A DNA stretch of 25,170 nt, from NCBI GenBank assembly GCA_900540335.1, contig UQFC01000037.1, positions 1 to 25,170 of the forward strand. The letters run 5' to 3'. Within the stretch, counting starts at the first letter, position 1, and the number at the start of each line of letters is the position of its first letter. This DNA comes from an uncultured Clostridium sp. (GTDB lineage: Bacteria > Bacillota > Clostridia > Lachnospirales > Lachnospiraceae). The notes under the pieces are model-generated. The model was not told the DNA's origin. It saw only the letters and a program-made list of their open reading frames with translations, and searched no databases. Made by a program: the position numbers and the translations under genes. Shown one piece after another: positions 1 through 7,730 of this stretch.

Positions 1-926
1 ATTTTCTGATTGGAGATCCTCAGGACTGGTGGCATCCGGTGAGAAGCATCGGCTGGCTGATTGGGGTTCTGGAAAAGCAGCTCCGGCGGATTTTTCCCCG
101 GACGAAGCAGGGAGAGCTGGCAGCAGGAGCAGTGCTGGTGTTTTTAACAGCAGGAATATCTGTGGGAGCGGCTGCCCTGGTTTTATGGGCGGCCGGGCAG
201 ATCCATCCGCTGGTGCGCTTCCTGGTTATGTGCGTCATGTGCGGCCAGCTTCTGGCGGCCCGGTCACTGGAGAAGGAAAGCGGAAAAGTTCGGGTTTTTC
301 TGGAGCAGGGAGATACAGAGGGAGCCAGACAGGCGGTTTCCATGATTGTGGGACGTGATACAAAACGGCTGACAGAAGAGGGAATTGCCAAAGCAGCAGT
401 AGAAACGGTGGCGGAAAATGCTTCGGACGGAGTAATCGCTCCTTTGCTGTGGATGCTGGTGCTGGGGCCTCTGGGCGGCTTCTTTTACAAGGCAGTGAAT
501 ACCATGGATTCCATGGTCGGTTATAAAAATGAACGTTATCTGTATTTTGGAAGAGCGGCAGCTTATACAGATGATGCAGTGAACTGGATACCGGCCAGAC
601 AGACTGCTCTTTTTTTCATTCTGGCAGCCTGGATGCTTCCGGGAATGAATGGAAAAGAGGCGTGGAGAATCTGGAGACGGGATCGAAGATGCCATAAAAG
701 CCCCAACTCGGCTCAGCCGGAGGCCGCCTGCGCCGGGGCTCTGGGAGTGCAGCTGGCCGGTGATGCCTGGTATTTCGGGGTGCTTCATAAAAAGCCTGTA
801 ATTGGCGACGGAAAACGTCCGGTTGAGGCAGAGGACATCCGGAGAGCTTCCCGTCTTATGTATACAGCATCTGCGGCAGCTTTGGCGGCAGGTACGGCAG
901 CAGCAGTTTTTCTGGCTGTCCTGTAG
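1..926 (+). CDS. cbiB: Adenosylcobinamide-phosphate synthase CbiB (5' end missing)
   Basis: This is the C-terminal ~307 residues of an integral membrane enzyme of cobalamin synthesis. It amidates adenosylcobyric acid with aminopropanol or its phosphate to give (adenosyl)cobinamide (phosphate). The reading frame is open from base 3 and begins with LIGDPQDWWHPVRSIG, a typical CbiB N-terminal motif. The GTG at 39 is therefore an internal Val codon and the true start lies before the window. Other family signatures are VAENASDGVIAPLLW, MDSMVGYKNERY and DDAVNWIPAR. Several hydrophobic segments fit a multi-pass protein, including one around ELAAGAVLVFLTAGISVGAA and one at the extreme C-terminus. The stop is 22 bases before cobD, whose product supplies the aminopropanol phosphate. 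The two are surely one operon, and the neighbour supports the call. Confidence 0.95.
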   Translation, partial: FLIGDPQDWWHPVRSIGWLIGVLEKQLRRIFPRTKQGELAAGAVLVFLTAGISVGAAALVLWAAGQIHPLVRFLVMCVMCGQLLAARSLEKESGKVRVFLEQGDTEGARQAVSMIVGRDTKRLTEEGIAKAAVETVAENASDGVIAPLLWMLVLGPLGGFFYKAVNTMDSMVGYKNERYLYFGRAAAYTDDAVNWIPARQTALFFILAAWMLPGMNGKEAWRIWRRDRRCHKSPNSAQPEAACAGALGVQLAGDAWYFGVLHKKPVIGDGKRPVEAEDIRRASRLMYTASAAALAAGTAAAVFLAVL

Positions 927-948
927 AAAAAATTGCTTGGAGGAAATG

Positions 949-2073
949 ATGACATCAGAATACAATACAAAATCAGCGTTTCGGGAAGCCCCGGCCGGGG
1001 AACATGGAGGTGACTGTTACCGGAATTCTGTGGACTGTGATTTTTCCATAAATTTAAATCCTCTGGGAATGCCAAAGGAAGTAGGAGAGGCCGTAAAAAA
1101 TGGAGCTGAGGGGTGGGAGCGGTATCCGGATCCTTTGTGTCAGCAGCTGACGGAGGCGATTGCAGAAAAATTCCAGTTCCGGCCGGAAATGATTTTATGC
1201 GGAAACGGGGCTGCGGATTTGATTTTTCAGGCAGTTCTTGCAGAGAGGCCGAAAAAGGCCCTGGTGCTTTCCCCGTCATTTTCTGAGTATGAGCAGGCTC
1301 TGCGGGCATTTGACTGCCAGGTTCTTTCTTTTCCGCTGAAGGAGGAGGAAGGCTTTGTTCCTGATGTGGACAGGATGACAGAGTTTATAGCAGATGCCTC
1401 CGGAAAAAAGGTGGATATGGTATTTTTCTGCAATCCCAACAACCCGTCAGGGATTGCAGTGGAAAGAGAGCAGGTGGAGAAGCTGGCAGCTTTCTGTCTG
1501 AAGAACAGGGTGCGTCTGATACTGGACGAGTGCTTCTGCGAATTTCTGGAGAATCCCCGGCGGGTGACCATGACAGGCCGGGCAGAGAGGTATCCCAATC
1601 TGATGATTCTTCGGGCCTTTACAAAGACCTATTCCATGGCCGGGCTGCGTCTGGGCTTTGCTGTCTGTTCGGATCCGGGGCTTTTAAAAAAAATGGCGTC
1701 TCTCCGGCAGCCGTGGAGTGTGTCTCTTCCTGCCCAGGAGGCAGGGGTGGCAGCTCTTTCTGTTCCGGAGACGTATCTGGAACAAACAAGAAGGCTTCTT
1801 CGGGAGGAACGTCCGTTTTTAAAAAAGGGACTGGAGGAGCTGGGATACCGGGTATTTGATTCCATGGTGAATTTTCTTCTGTTTTACGATTCGCGGGGAC
1901 AGGAAAGCGGTCTCTGGGAACAGTGCAGACAGCGGAAAATACTGATTCGTGACTGCCGGAATTTTTCCGGACTGGGTCCCGGATATTACAGAATCTGTAT
2001 TCGGGGCAGAGAAGAAAACAGCCGTCTTTTAAAGGTGCTGAAGGAACTGGAGAAGGAAGGGCAGACGGGCTGA
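949..2073 (+). CDS. cobD: Threonine-phosphate decarboxylase CobD (PLP-dependent)
   Basis: This is a 374-residue fold-type I PLP enzyme of the histidinol-phosphate aminotransferase superfamily. CobD decarboxylates L-threonine O-3-phosphate to (R)-1-amino-2-propanol O-2-phosphate, the substrate of CbiB. The N-terminus has the CobD hallmark EHGGDCYR followed by CDFSINLNPLGMP (residues ~18-42). FCNPNNPSG, ILDEC and TKTYSMAGLRLGF follow, with Lys226 as the likely Schiff-base lysine. The frame is open upstream to 802, inside cbiB. GGAGG at 939-943 favours ATG 949; the adjoining ATG 946 would be too close. Without context, HisC would be the main alternative. The HGG/INLNPLG motif and the cbiB neighbour make CobD much more likely. 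The next gene, a response regulator, follows after 28 bases with no visible terminator. Confidence 0.92.
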   Translation: MTSEYNTKSAFREAPAGEHGGDCYRNSVDCDFSINLNPLGMPKEVGEAVKNGAEGWERYPDPLCQQLTEAIAEKFQFRPEMILCGNGAADLIFQAVLAERPKKALVLSPSFSEYEQALRAFDCQVLSFPLKEEEGFVPDVDRMTEFIADASGKKVDMVFFCNPNNPSGIAVEREQVEKLAAFCLKNRVRLILDECFCEFLENPRRVTMTGRAERYPNLMILRAFTKTYSMAGLRLGFAVCSDPGLLKKMASLRQPWSVSLPAQEAGVAALSVPETYLEQTRRLLREERPFLKKGLEELGYRVFDSMVNFLLFYDSRGQESGLWEQCRQRKILIRDCRNFSGLGPGYYRICIRGREENSRLLKVLKELEKEGQTG

Positions 2074-2101
2074 AAAACAGCCGGAAGGGAGAAGGGTGTC
2101 T

Positions 2102-3718
2102 ATGAATTTATATCGTATTATCCTGGTAGATGATGAGGAAGAGGTGCGCAAGGGCATTATCCGTAAAATTGACTGGGAAACCCTGGGATTCCAGGTAGTG
2201 GGGGATGCAGAAAACGGGCAGGACGCCCTAGAAAAAATCGAGCAGCTGGAGCCGGATGTGGTTATGACGGATATCCGGATGCCGTATATGGACGGTTTGA
2301 CACTGACCTCCTGGATCCGGCAGAAATATCCTTCTGTAAAGGTTTTGATTTTTTCCGGCTTCGATGATTTTGAGTACGCGCAGCAGGCAATCAAGCTGAA
2401 TGTAACAGAGTATATTTTAAAGCCGGTAAATGTGGAGGAGCTGACTCAGATCTTAAACAGAGTCCGGGAAAACCTGGATCAGGAAATCGAACAGCGGCGT
2501 GATGTGGACAGACTCCGGGAAAGCTATTTAAACAGTCTCCCCATTCTCAGAGAGCTGTTTTTAAACGATATGGTAAGAGGCAATATGCCTGCAGAGGATA
2601 TCCGGCAGAAGCTGGAGGAATACAAAATTGATATTTTAGGGGCGGAAAAATGGCTGACTGCAGTGATCAATGTGGAGAATGAAACCGCGGAGGAAACCGG
2701 CCTTACTCTCCATCAGGAAAAAGAACTCATTCCCATTTCCGTAAAGAGTCTGCTGGAGGACAATCTGAAGGATTACTGCAGGTTTACGGCATTTAACTCA
2801 GCTGTTGGAATTACACTGATTGCGGCAGTGGACGGAGAGAAGAAGCAGACCTCGCTGATTGACCTTCTGGGGGATATCTGCAAGGAGATCAAGCGGATTC
2901 TTCAGGTGACAGTTACCATTGGAATCGGATATTTCTGCATGGATCTGGAACAGCTTCCGGCTGCTTATCAGTCAGCGGTGGATGCCCTGGGCTATCAGGA
3001 AATCGTGGGAACAGGAAATATCATTTACATCAACGACATGGAACCGGTCAGCCGGGGAAAGCTGCAGCTGGAAACCAGGGATGAGGCGGATCTGATTGCG
3101 GCAGTGAAATTTGGAACCAGGGAAAAGATTGAGGCGGCAGCCAGAAGCTTTGCCTCCCGCATGGAGAGCGCAAGGGTACATATGCGCCAGCAGCAGGTAT
3201 ATCAGATGTCGATTATCAACTGTCTGATCCGGCTGATGCAGCAGCAGGATCTGGATTTGGGCGCCATGTTCGGAACCGATGAAATGTATGGAAAGGTGAT
3301 TTACGGCAACATGAAGCCGGAGGAATTTGCTTCTGTAATTACAGAGGTGGGATGCCGGATGAATGAGGCTATGAACCGGGAGAGAGATAAGACGGCCAAA
3401 AAGGTGATTCTGGAGGCAAAGCAGTATATTCTGGATCACTATCAGGATCCGGAGCTTTCTGTAGATGTGATGTGCCGTCAGCTGCACATGAGCCCGGCTT
3501 ATTTTTCCACAGTATTCAAAAGGGAAACGGGACAGACTTATATTGCCTATCTGACAGAGGTGCGTCTCGACAAGGCAGTGGAGCTGTTAAATACCACAGA
3601 TGATAAGACCTATGTGATCGCCCAGAAGGTGGGATATCAGGAGCAGAATTATTTCAGTTATGTGTTTAAAAAACGGTTTGGCATATCTCCCACCAAGTTT
3701 CGGGGAAGCCAGCATTAG
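2102..3718 (+). CDS. YesN-type response regulator with AraC DNA-binding domain
   Basis: This is a 538-residue cytoplasmic response regulator. The receiver domain covers residues ~3-122, with the acidic pocket D10/D11, phosphoacceptor D57 in MTDIRMPYMDG, S85 in IFSGF and K107 in ILKPVN, so all switch residues are present. A ~300-residue linker of the YesN type follows. The C-terminal ~105 residues form an AraC/XylS double helix-turn-helix (LSVDVMCRQLHMSPAYFSTV, then VGYQEQNYFSYVFKKRFGISP). ATG 2102 is chosen because AAGGG (2092-2096) lies 5 bases upstream; a GTG at 2096 in the same frame would add only two residues. It is followed after 41 bases by its likely cognate kinase. The inferred role is activating the sugar transporter genes downstream. 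The promoter at 7621 is a plausible target, although no binding site has been shown. Confidence 0.93.
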   Translation: MNLYRIILVDDEEEVRKGIIRKIDWETLGFQVVGDAENGQDALEKIEQLEPDVVMTDIRMPYMDGLTLTSWIRQKYPSVKVLIFSGFDDFEYAQQAIKLNVTEYILKPVNVEELTQILNRVRENLDQEIEQRRDVDRLRESYLNSLPILRELFLNDMVRGNMPAEDIRQKLEEYKIDILGAEKWLTAVINVENETAEETGLTLHQEKELIPISVKSLLEDNLKDYCRFTAFNSAVGITLIAAVDGEKKQTSLIDLLGDICKEIKRILQVTVTIGIGYFCMDLEQLPAAYQSAVDALGYQEIVGTGNIIYINDMEPVSRGKLQLETRDEADLIAAVKFGTREKIEAAARSFASRMESARVHMRQQQVYQMSIINCLIRLMQQQDLDLGAMFGTDEMYGKVIYGNMKPEEFASVITEVGCRMNEAMNRERDKTAKKVILEAKQYILDHYQDPELSVDVMCRQLHMSPAYFSTVFKRETGQTYIAYLTEVRLDKAVELLNTTDDKTYVIAQKVGYQEQNYFSYVFKKRFGISPTKFRGSQH

Positions 3719-3759
3719 AACGTCTGAAGGAAAAAGCCTGGAGAAGAGAAGGGGGAATT

Positions 3760-5556
3760 ATGGAACAGCCGCAGAAAAAAGAGTTTTTTTCCAGGGGGAG
3801 TATCCGATACACTATATTTGTCTATTTTACAGTCAGCGCTCTGGTAATTATTCTTCTTACCGGAATGTCTCTTTATGTCCGTCTTTCCGGACAGCTGAAG
3901 GAGACGGTGAGAAATGAAAATCAGGTGCTTTTAAGTCAGGTAAACCGTTCTGTGGATGCATACCTGCGGACGATTATGAAGCTGTCGGATTCCCTTTATT
4001 ACGGAGTAATAAAAAATGCAGATCTGTCTTCCGGAACAGTGAGCAGTGAGCTTACACTTTTGTATGACAACAATAAGGACGATATTTCCAATATTGCCCT
4101 TCTTTCTAAAGATGGAAGGCTGATTGAGGCGGTGCCGGCAGCCAGACTGAAAACAGGTCTGGATATGACGCAGGAGCAGTGGTTTTCTGCCACTCTGGAA
4201 CGGCCGGACAATATGCATTTTACCAAGCCTCATGTCCAGTATATTTTTGACAACAATGAAAAACAGTACCGGTGGGTGATTTCCCTGACCAGGGCTGTGG
4301 AGATTACAGACGGAACCTCCACGGAGCAGGGCGTATTGCTGATTGACATTACCTATGCCAGCTTAAAGCAGCTTCTTGATAATGTGACCCTGGGAAATGA
4401 GGGATATCTGTATATGGTCAGCAGTGACGGACAGCTGATTTACCATCCGAAAATGCAGCTGATTGATGCCGGGCTGGCGGAGGAAAATCTTCAGCAGGCA
4501 GCCGTATACCGGGACGGAAGCTACCGGGAGGAGTATCAGGGAGAGGTACGCGAGATTACGGTGAAATCCGTAGGCTACACAGGATGGAAGCTGATAGGAG
4601 TAACCCCTGAGCAGGGATTTTCTTTAAACAATATAAAAACGAATTTGTTTGTAGCCTTTGTAAGCGCCTTTTTCCTGTTTATTCTTACCCTTATCAATGC
4701 CTATATTTCCAACAGGATTACGATTCCCATTCAGAAGCTGGAGGAATCAGTGGGAGAGCTGGAGGCAGGAAAGCTGGATGCCCGGATTTATACAGGAGGC
4801 TCCTATGAGATTCAGCATCTGGGCCGGTCTATCGGCGATATGGCGGCGCGGATTCAAAAACTGATGGATGATATTGTAGCGGAGCATGAGTCAAAACGGA
4901 AAAGTGAATTCGATACACTCCAGTCACAGATTAACCCGCATTTTCTCTATAATACGCTGGATATTATTGTCTGGATGATTGAAAACGAACAAAAGGCCGA
5001 GGCAGTAAAGATTGTCACGGCGCTGGCCCGTTTTTTCCGCATCAGTTTAAGCAAGGGAAAAAGTATTATTACAGTCCGGGATGAACTGGAGCATGTGCGC
5101 AATTATCTGATGATTCAGCAGATGCGGTTTAAAAACAAGTTTGAATATGAAATCGATGCGGATCCGGAATCACTGAATCTGGCCAGTCTGAAGCTGATGC
5201 TGCAGCCTCTGGTGGAAAATGCCATTTATCACGGAATGGAGTTTATGGACGGAGACGGAGAAATCCTGATACAGACCCGTCTGGAAGGCGAGGGCCTGTG
5301 GTTTACAATCCGGGATAACGGCCTGGGAATGCCTCAGGAGCAGGCAGAGTCTCTTTTAAGCGACAAAGCGCCGGTTCACAGCAGTACGGGAAAGGGTTCC
5401 GGAATCGGAGTGAAAAATGTGAATGAGAGAATCCGGCTGTATTTTGGAAAAGAGTACGGTCTGTCTATTCTTTCAGAGCCGGATGAGGGAACAACGATAC
5501 GCATTCATTTACCGGCAGTACCCTATGAAGAGATTCTGAAAAAGGAGAGGCAATGA
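3760..5556 (+). CDS. YesM/LytS-type sensor histidine kinase
   Basis: This is a 598-residue membrane kinase. TM1 is at residues ~17-39, and an extracellular dCACHE-like sensor domain runs from ~40 to 290 (it includes DITYASLKQLLDNV and GYLYMVSSDGQLIYHP). TM2 is at ~295-317 and a HAMP domain at ~315-368. The His_kinase (PF06580-type) region is LQSQINPHFLYNTLD, with phosphoacceptor His394. The ATPase domain has the N-box LVENAIYHG (N487), DNGLGMP (D519/G521) and GKGSGIGVKNVNERI. All catalytic boxes are intact. The start has AGAAGGGGG just upstream. The gene lies 41 bases after the response regulator, and its stop overlaps the start of the next gene (ATGA, 5553-5556). That coupling suggests the following binding-protein-like product is an accessory sensor for this kinase. 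Confidence 0.94.
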   Translation: MEQPQKKEFFSRGSIRYTIFVYFTVSALVIILLTGMSLYVRLSGQLKETVRNENQVLLSQVNRSVDAYLRTIMKLSDSLYYGVIKNADLSSGTVSSELTLLYDNNKDDISNIALLSKDGRLIEAVPAARLKTGLDMTQEQWFSATLERPDNMHFTKPHVQYIFDNNEKQYRWVISLTRAVEITDGTSTEQGVLLIDITYASLKQLLDNVTLGNEGYLYMVSSDGQLIYHPKMQLIDAGLAEENLQQAAVYRDGSYREEYQGEVREITVKSVGYTGWKLIGVTPEQGFSLNNIKTNLFVAFVSAFFLFILTLINAYISNRITIPIQKLEESVGELEAGKLDARIYTGGSYEIQHLGRSIGDMAARIQKLMDDIVAEHESKRKSEFDTLQSQINPHFLYNTLDIIVWMIENEQKAEAVKIVTALARFFRISLSKGKSIITVRDELEHVRNYLMIQQMRFKNKFEYEIDADPESLNLASLKLMLQPLVENAIYHGMEFMDGDGEILIQTRLEGEGLWFTIRDNGLGMPQEQAESLLSDKAPVHSSTGKGSGIGVKNVNERIRLYFGKEYGLSILSEPDEGTTIRIHLPAVPYEEILKKERQ

Positions 5557-6530
5557 ATACAAAAAAAGGAAAAATAGTATGGTTTCTTTATGTGGTCCTG
5601 CTGGTTTTTCTGTTTCTGGCATCTTCTACGGATTTGATTATTAAAGAAAAGAAAAATGAGATTTTTCCGATTTCCGTTGTAATAGAGGATTCGGATGATG
5701 CAGATTATGTGAATTTCAGAAAGGGCATGGAGCTTGCTGCATCGGAACTGAATGCAGATGTCAGTTTTATTACACTTTACGATAAAAATGATCTGGAGCA
5801 GCAGCGGGCTTTGATGGAAAGGGAACAGCAGGACGGCGCGAAAGCCCTGATTGTATCACCGGTTAACGGGGAAAAGCTGGAAAAGGATATTGCAGGAAGC
5901 CGTCTGAATATTCCTGTGATTCTTCTGAATTCCCGTCTGGAAACATCCTCCGCAGCCTGTGTGGCAGCGCCGGATTATGTGGAGATGGGAAAACAGCTGG
6001 CAGAACAGATTACAGTTTCCCACGAAAAGAGGGTTCCTGTCTGTCTGGTGGGAGAAGCGGGAAGAACCTTTGCTTCTGTAAAATTTGAAGAGGGGCTCCG
6101 GCAGGTTCTGGAGCCTTCCGGAAGAGAGGTGCTTCTGTACGAAAAATCGGAGGAGGAGAATTATCAGGCTCTGTTAGGACGGGTGTTTCAGATGAAATGG
6201 CAGAGCATGGTATTTGTGGCCCTGGATCAGGAAAGCATTCTTGGTCTGGCCGAAATATTTGAAGACAGCATCCGCCTTCAGGCTTATGCAGACGGACTGT
6301 ATGGAAGAGGAACCAGTCTGGCGGTTTTAAATGCCCTAGATCGGGGAACCATAGACGGACTTTGCGTAACAGATGATTTCGGAATTGGCTATCTAAGCGT
6401 GGCAAGCGCAGTAGAAGCAGCAAAAAACGGACGATGCAGAATCAAAATCCGTCCTCAGGAAAGCTATTATATTGAACGGAAGGATTTGAGAACAGCGGAA
6501 TTTGAAAAAATGCTGTATCCGATTGAGTAG
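5553..6530 (+). CDS. Membrane-anchored sugar-binding-like protein, probable co-sensor of the kinase
   Basis: This 325-residue protein has the periplasmic-binding-protein type I (LacI/ribose-binding, Peripla_BP_4) fold. It has one hydrophobic N-terminal segment (residues ~8-27, VWFLYVVLLVFLFLASS) and no lipobox cysteine, so it is either a signal-anchored or a cleaved exported protein. The body shows the family's pattern: EDSDDADYVNFRKGMELAA, ALIVSPVNGEKL, IPVILLNSR, PVCLVGEAG, then a C-terminal VTDDFGIGYLS. It lacks the EF-hand-like calcium loop and the NNDD motif of the two galactose-binding-protein homologues downstream, so it is a diverged paralogue. The ATG overlaps the kinase stop by 4 bases. 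By analogy with XylFII-LytS, I infer that it presents sugar to the kinase's extracellular domain and does not feed the transporter. The ligand is unknown. Confidence 0.85.
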   Translation: MNTKKGKIVWFLYVVLLVFLFLASSTDLIIKEKKNEIFPISVVIEDSDDADYVNFRKGMELAASELNADVSFITLYDKNDLEQQRALMEREQQDGAKALIVSPVNGEKLEKDIAGSRLNIPVILLNSRLETSSAACVAAPDYVEMGKQLAEQITVSHEKRVPVCLVGEAGRTFASVKFEEGLRQVLEPSGREVLLYEKSEEENYQALLGRVFQMKWQSMVFVALDQESILGLAEIFEDSIRLQAYADGLYGRGTSLAVLNALDRGTIDGLCVTDDFGIGYLSVASAVEAAKNGRCRIKIRPQESYYIERKDLRTAEFEKMLYPIE

Positions 6531-6551
6531 CAGGAAAAGGAGAGTAGAATT

Positions 6552-7580
6552 ATGAAGGGGAAAAAGAAACTGCTGGCTGTTTGCCTGTTCCTTTGCTGCG
6601 GGATATTTCTTGGCGGCTGTCAAATGGGAAAAACAGAGGAAGAAAAGAACTCCATCCGCATCGGGGTCAGTCTATACCGGGGAGATGATACTTTTATCAA
6701 CAACATCCGGAGCGAGCTGGAAAAGCAGGCGAAAAGCTACGAACAGCAGACCGGAATCCGGGTAACTCTGGATATTCAGGATGCCAAGGGAAATCAGAAT
6801 ACCCAGAACAATCAGGTAGAGCGCTTTATTTCTTTAGGGTGCGATGTGGTCTGCATCAATCCTGTAGACAGAACCAACGCGGCAGTGGTGATTGACAAGG
6901 CTATGGCTGCCCAGGTTCCGGTTGTGTTTTTTAACAGACAGCCGGTGGAGGAGGACATGGATCGCTGGGATCAGCTGTACTATATCGGAATCGATGCAAA
7001 GGAATCCGCGGTGCTTCAGGGAACCATTCTGGTGGAACAGTACAAAAAAAATCCCAGACTTCTGGATCGGAATGGAGACGGCGTTGTCAGCTATGTGCTT
7101 CTGGAAGGGGAAAGCAGCCACCAGGATGCGGTAATCCGTACAGAGTGGGCCATTCGGACCCTGAAGGATCACGGGGTTCCTGTGGAAAAGCTGACCGGCG
7201 GAATTGCCAACTGGGAGAGAAGCCAGGCCTCCGCTTTGATGGAGCAGTGGCTGGAGGCGTATCCGGATCAGATTGAGCTGGTGATCAGCAACAATGACGA
7301 TATGGCTCTGGGAGCCATTGACGCCATGGAGAGAATGGGTGCCAAGGACATTCAGGTAGTGGGAATTGACGGTACGATTCCGGGAATCGAAGCAGTGGAA
7401 AGCGGAAAAATGCTGGGAACAGTTTCCAGTGATAAAGAAAAGTTTGCCTGGGCGATTTTTTCCATTGCGGCGGACAAGGCCATGGGGCAGCCTGTCCGAG
7501 AGGAGCTGCAGAAGGAACTGGAAGAGGGGAAATATTATCGAGGTCCCCAGAAAATTGTCGAAATCGGACAGGAAAATTAG
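6552..7580 (+). CDS. Galactose/glucose-binding-protein-like lipoprotein
   Basis: This is a 342-residue lipoprotein. The N-terminus is MKGKKK, then a hydrophobic stretch ending in the lipobox LGGC (Cys ~23). The rest matches MglB-type binding proteins: LYRGDDTF, VPVVFFNRQP, calcium loop DRNGDGVVS, GESSHQDAVIRTEW, NWERSQ, ISNNDDMALGA, VVGIDGTIPG. Set against the E. coli galactose-binding protein, the positions equivalent to D14, F16, N91, H152, D154, R158, W183, N211 and D236 are kept. The N256 position is Ser in TVSSDKE. It lies 21 bases after the anchored binding-like protein, with AAGGAGAG before the ATG, and so belongs to the regulator operon, separate from the mglBAC promoter. It may be a second receptor for the transporter or part of sensing; sequence alone cannot decide. 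Confidence 0.88.
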   Translation: MKGKKKLLAVCLFLCCGIFLGGCQMGKTEEEKNSIRIGVSLYRGDDTFINNIRSELEKQAKSYEQQTGIRVTLDIQDAKGNQNTQNNQVERFISLGCDVVCINPVDRTNAAVVIDKAMAAQVPVVFFNRQPVEEDMDRWDQLYYIGIDAKESAVLQGTILVEQYKKNPRLLDRNGDGVVSYVLLEGESSHQDAVIRTEWAIRTLKDHGVPVEKLTGGIANWERSQASALMEQWLEAYPDQIELVISNNDDMALGAIDAMERMGAKDIQVVGIDGTIPGIEAVESGKMLGTVSSDKEKFAWAIFSIAADKAMGQPVREELQKELEEGKYYRGPQKIVEIGQEN

Positions 7581-7620
7581 AAAAAGCGAAAAAAATTTAT
7601 AATACTCCGAAGAAAAATTA

Positions 7621-7649
7621 TAGAAAATATTACAAAAAAGAGTTATAAT
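7621..7649 (+). promoter_or_regulatory. Promoter of mglB (sigma-A type)
   Basis: TAGAAA (7621-7626, 4 of 6 to TTGACA), a 17-base spacer and a perfect TATAAT (7644-7649) lie about 80 bases before mglB. Transcription would start near 7656. The region from 7581 to 7650 is very A/T-rich. It has a second TTATAATA copy (7597-7604) that lacks a convincing -35. No terminator separates it from the upstream gene, so mglB may also receive read-through from the regulator operon. Confidence 0.7.
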
Positions 7650-7654
7650 AAATT

Positions 7655-7685
7655 TGTCGGTGGGACAAAATGACGAAAACCGACA
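7655..7685 (+). promoter_or_regulatory. Inverted repeat at the mglB transcription start (possible operator or leader hairpin)
   Basis: TGTCGGT (7655-7661) and ACCGACA (7679-7685) are perfect inverted copies 17 bases apart. They begin at the expected start of transcription from the 7644 -10 box. The arrangement could be an operator half-site pair or a 5' end hairpin stabilising the highly expressed mglB mRNA. Which one is not determined. Confidence 0.4.
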
Positions 7686-7730
7686 GATTACGCGAAACAG
7701 AACACGCGAATGTAAAGGGAGGTAATTACA

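Noticed and set aside
802..948. Upstream extension of the cobD reading frame
   Set aside because: It overlaps cbiB, has no ribosome site, and the CobD hallmark HGG motif falls right after the chosen start at 949.
264..965. Long open frame on the - strand opposite cbiB
   Set aside because: It is Cys/Ser/Arg-rich with no family similarity, and the opposite frame is a clear CbiB. It is a shadow of + strand coding bias.
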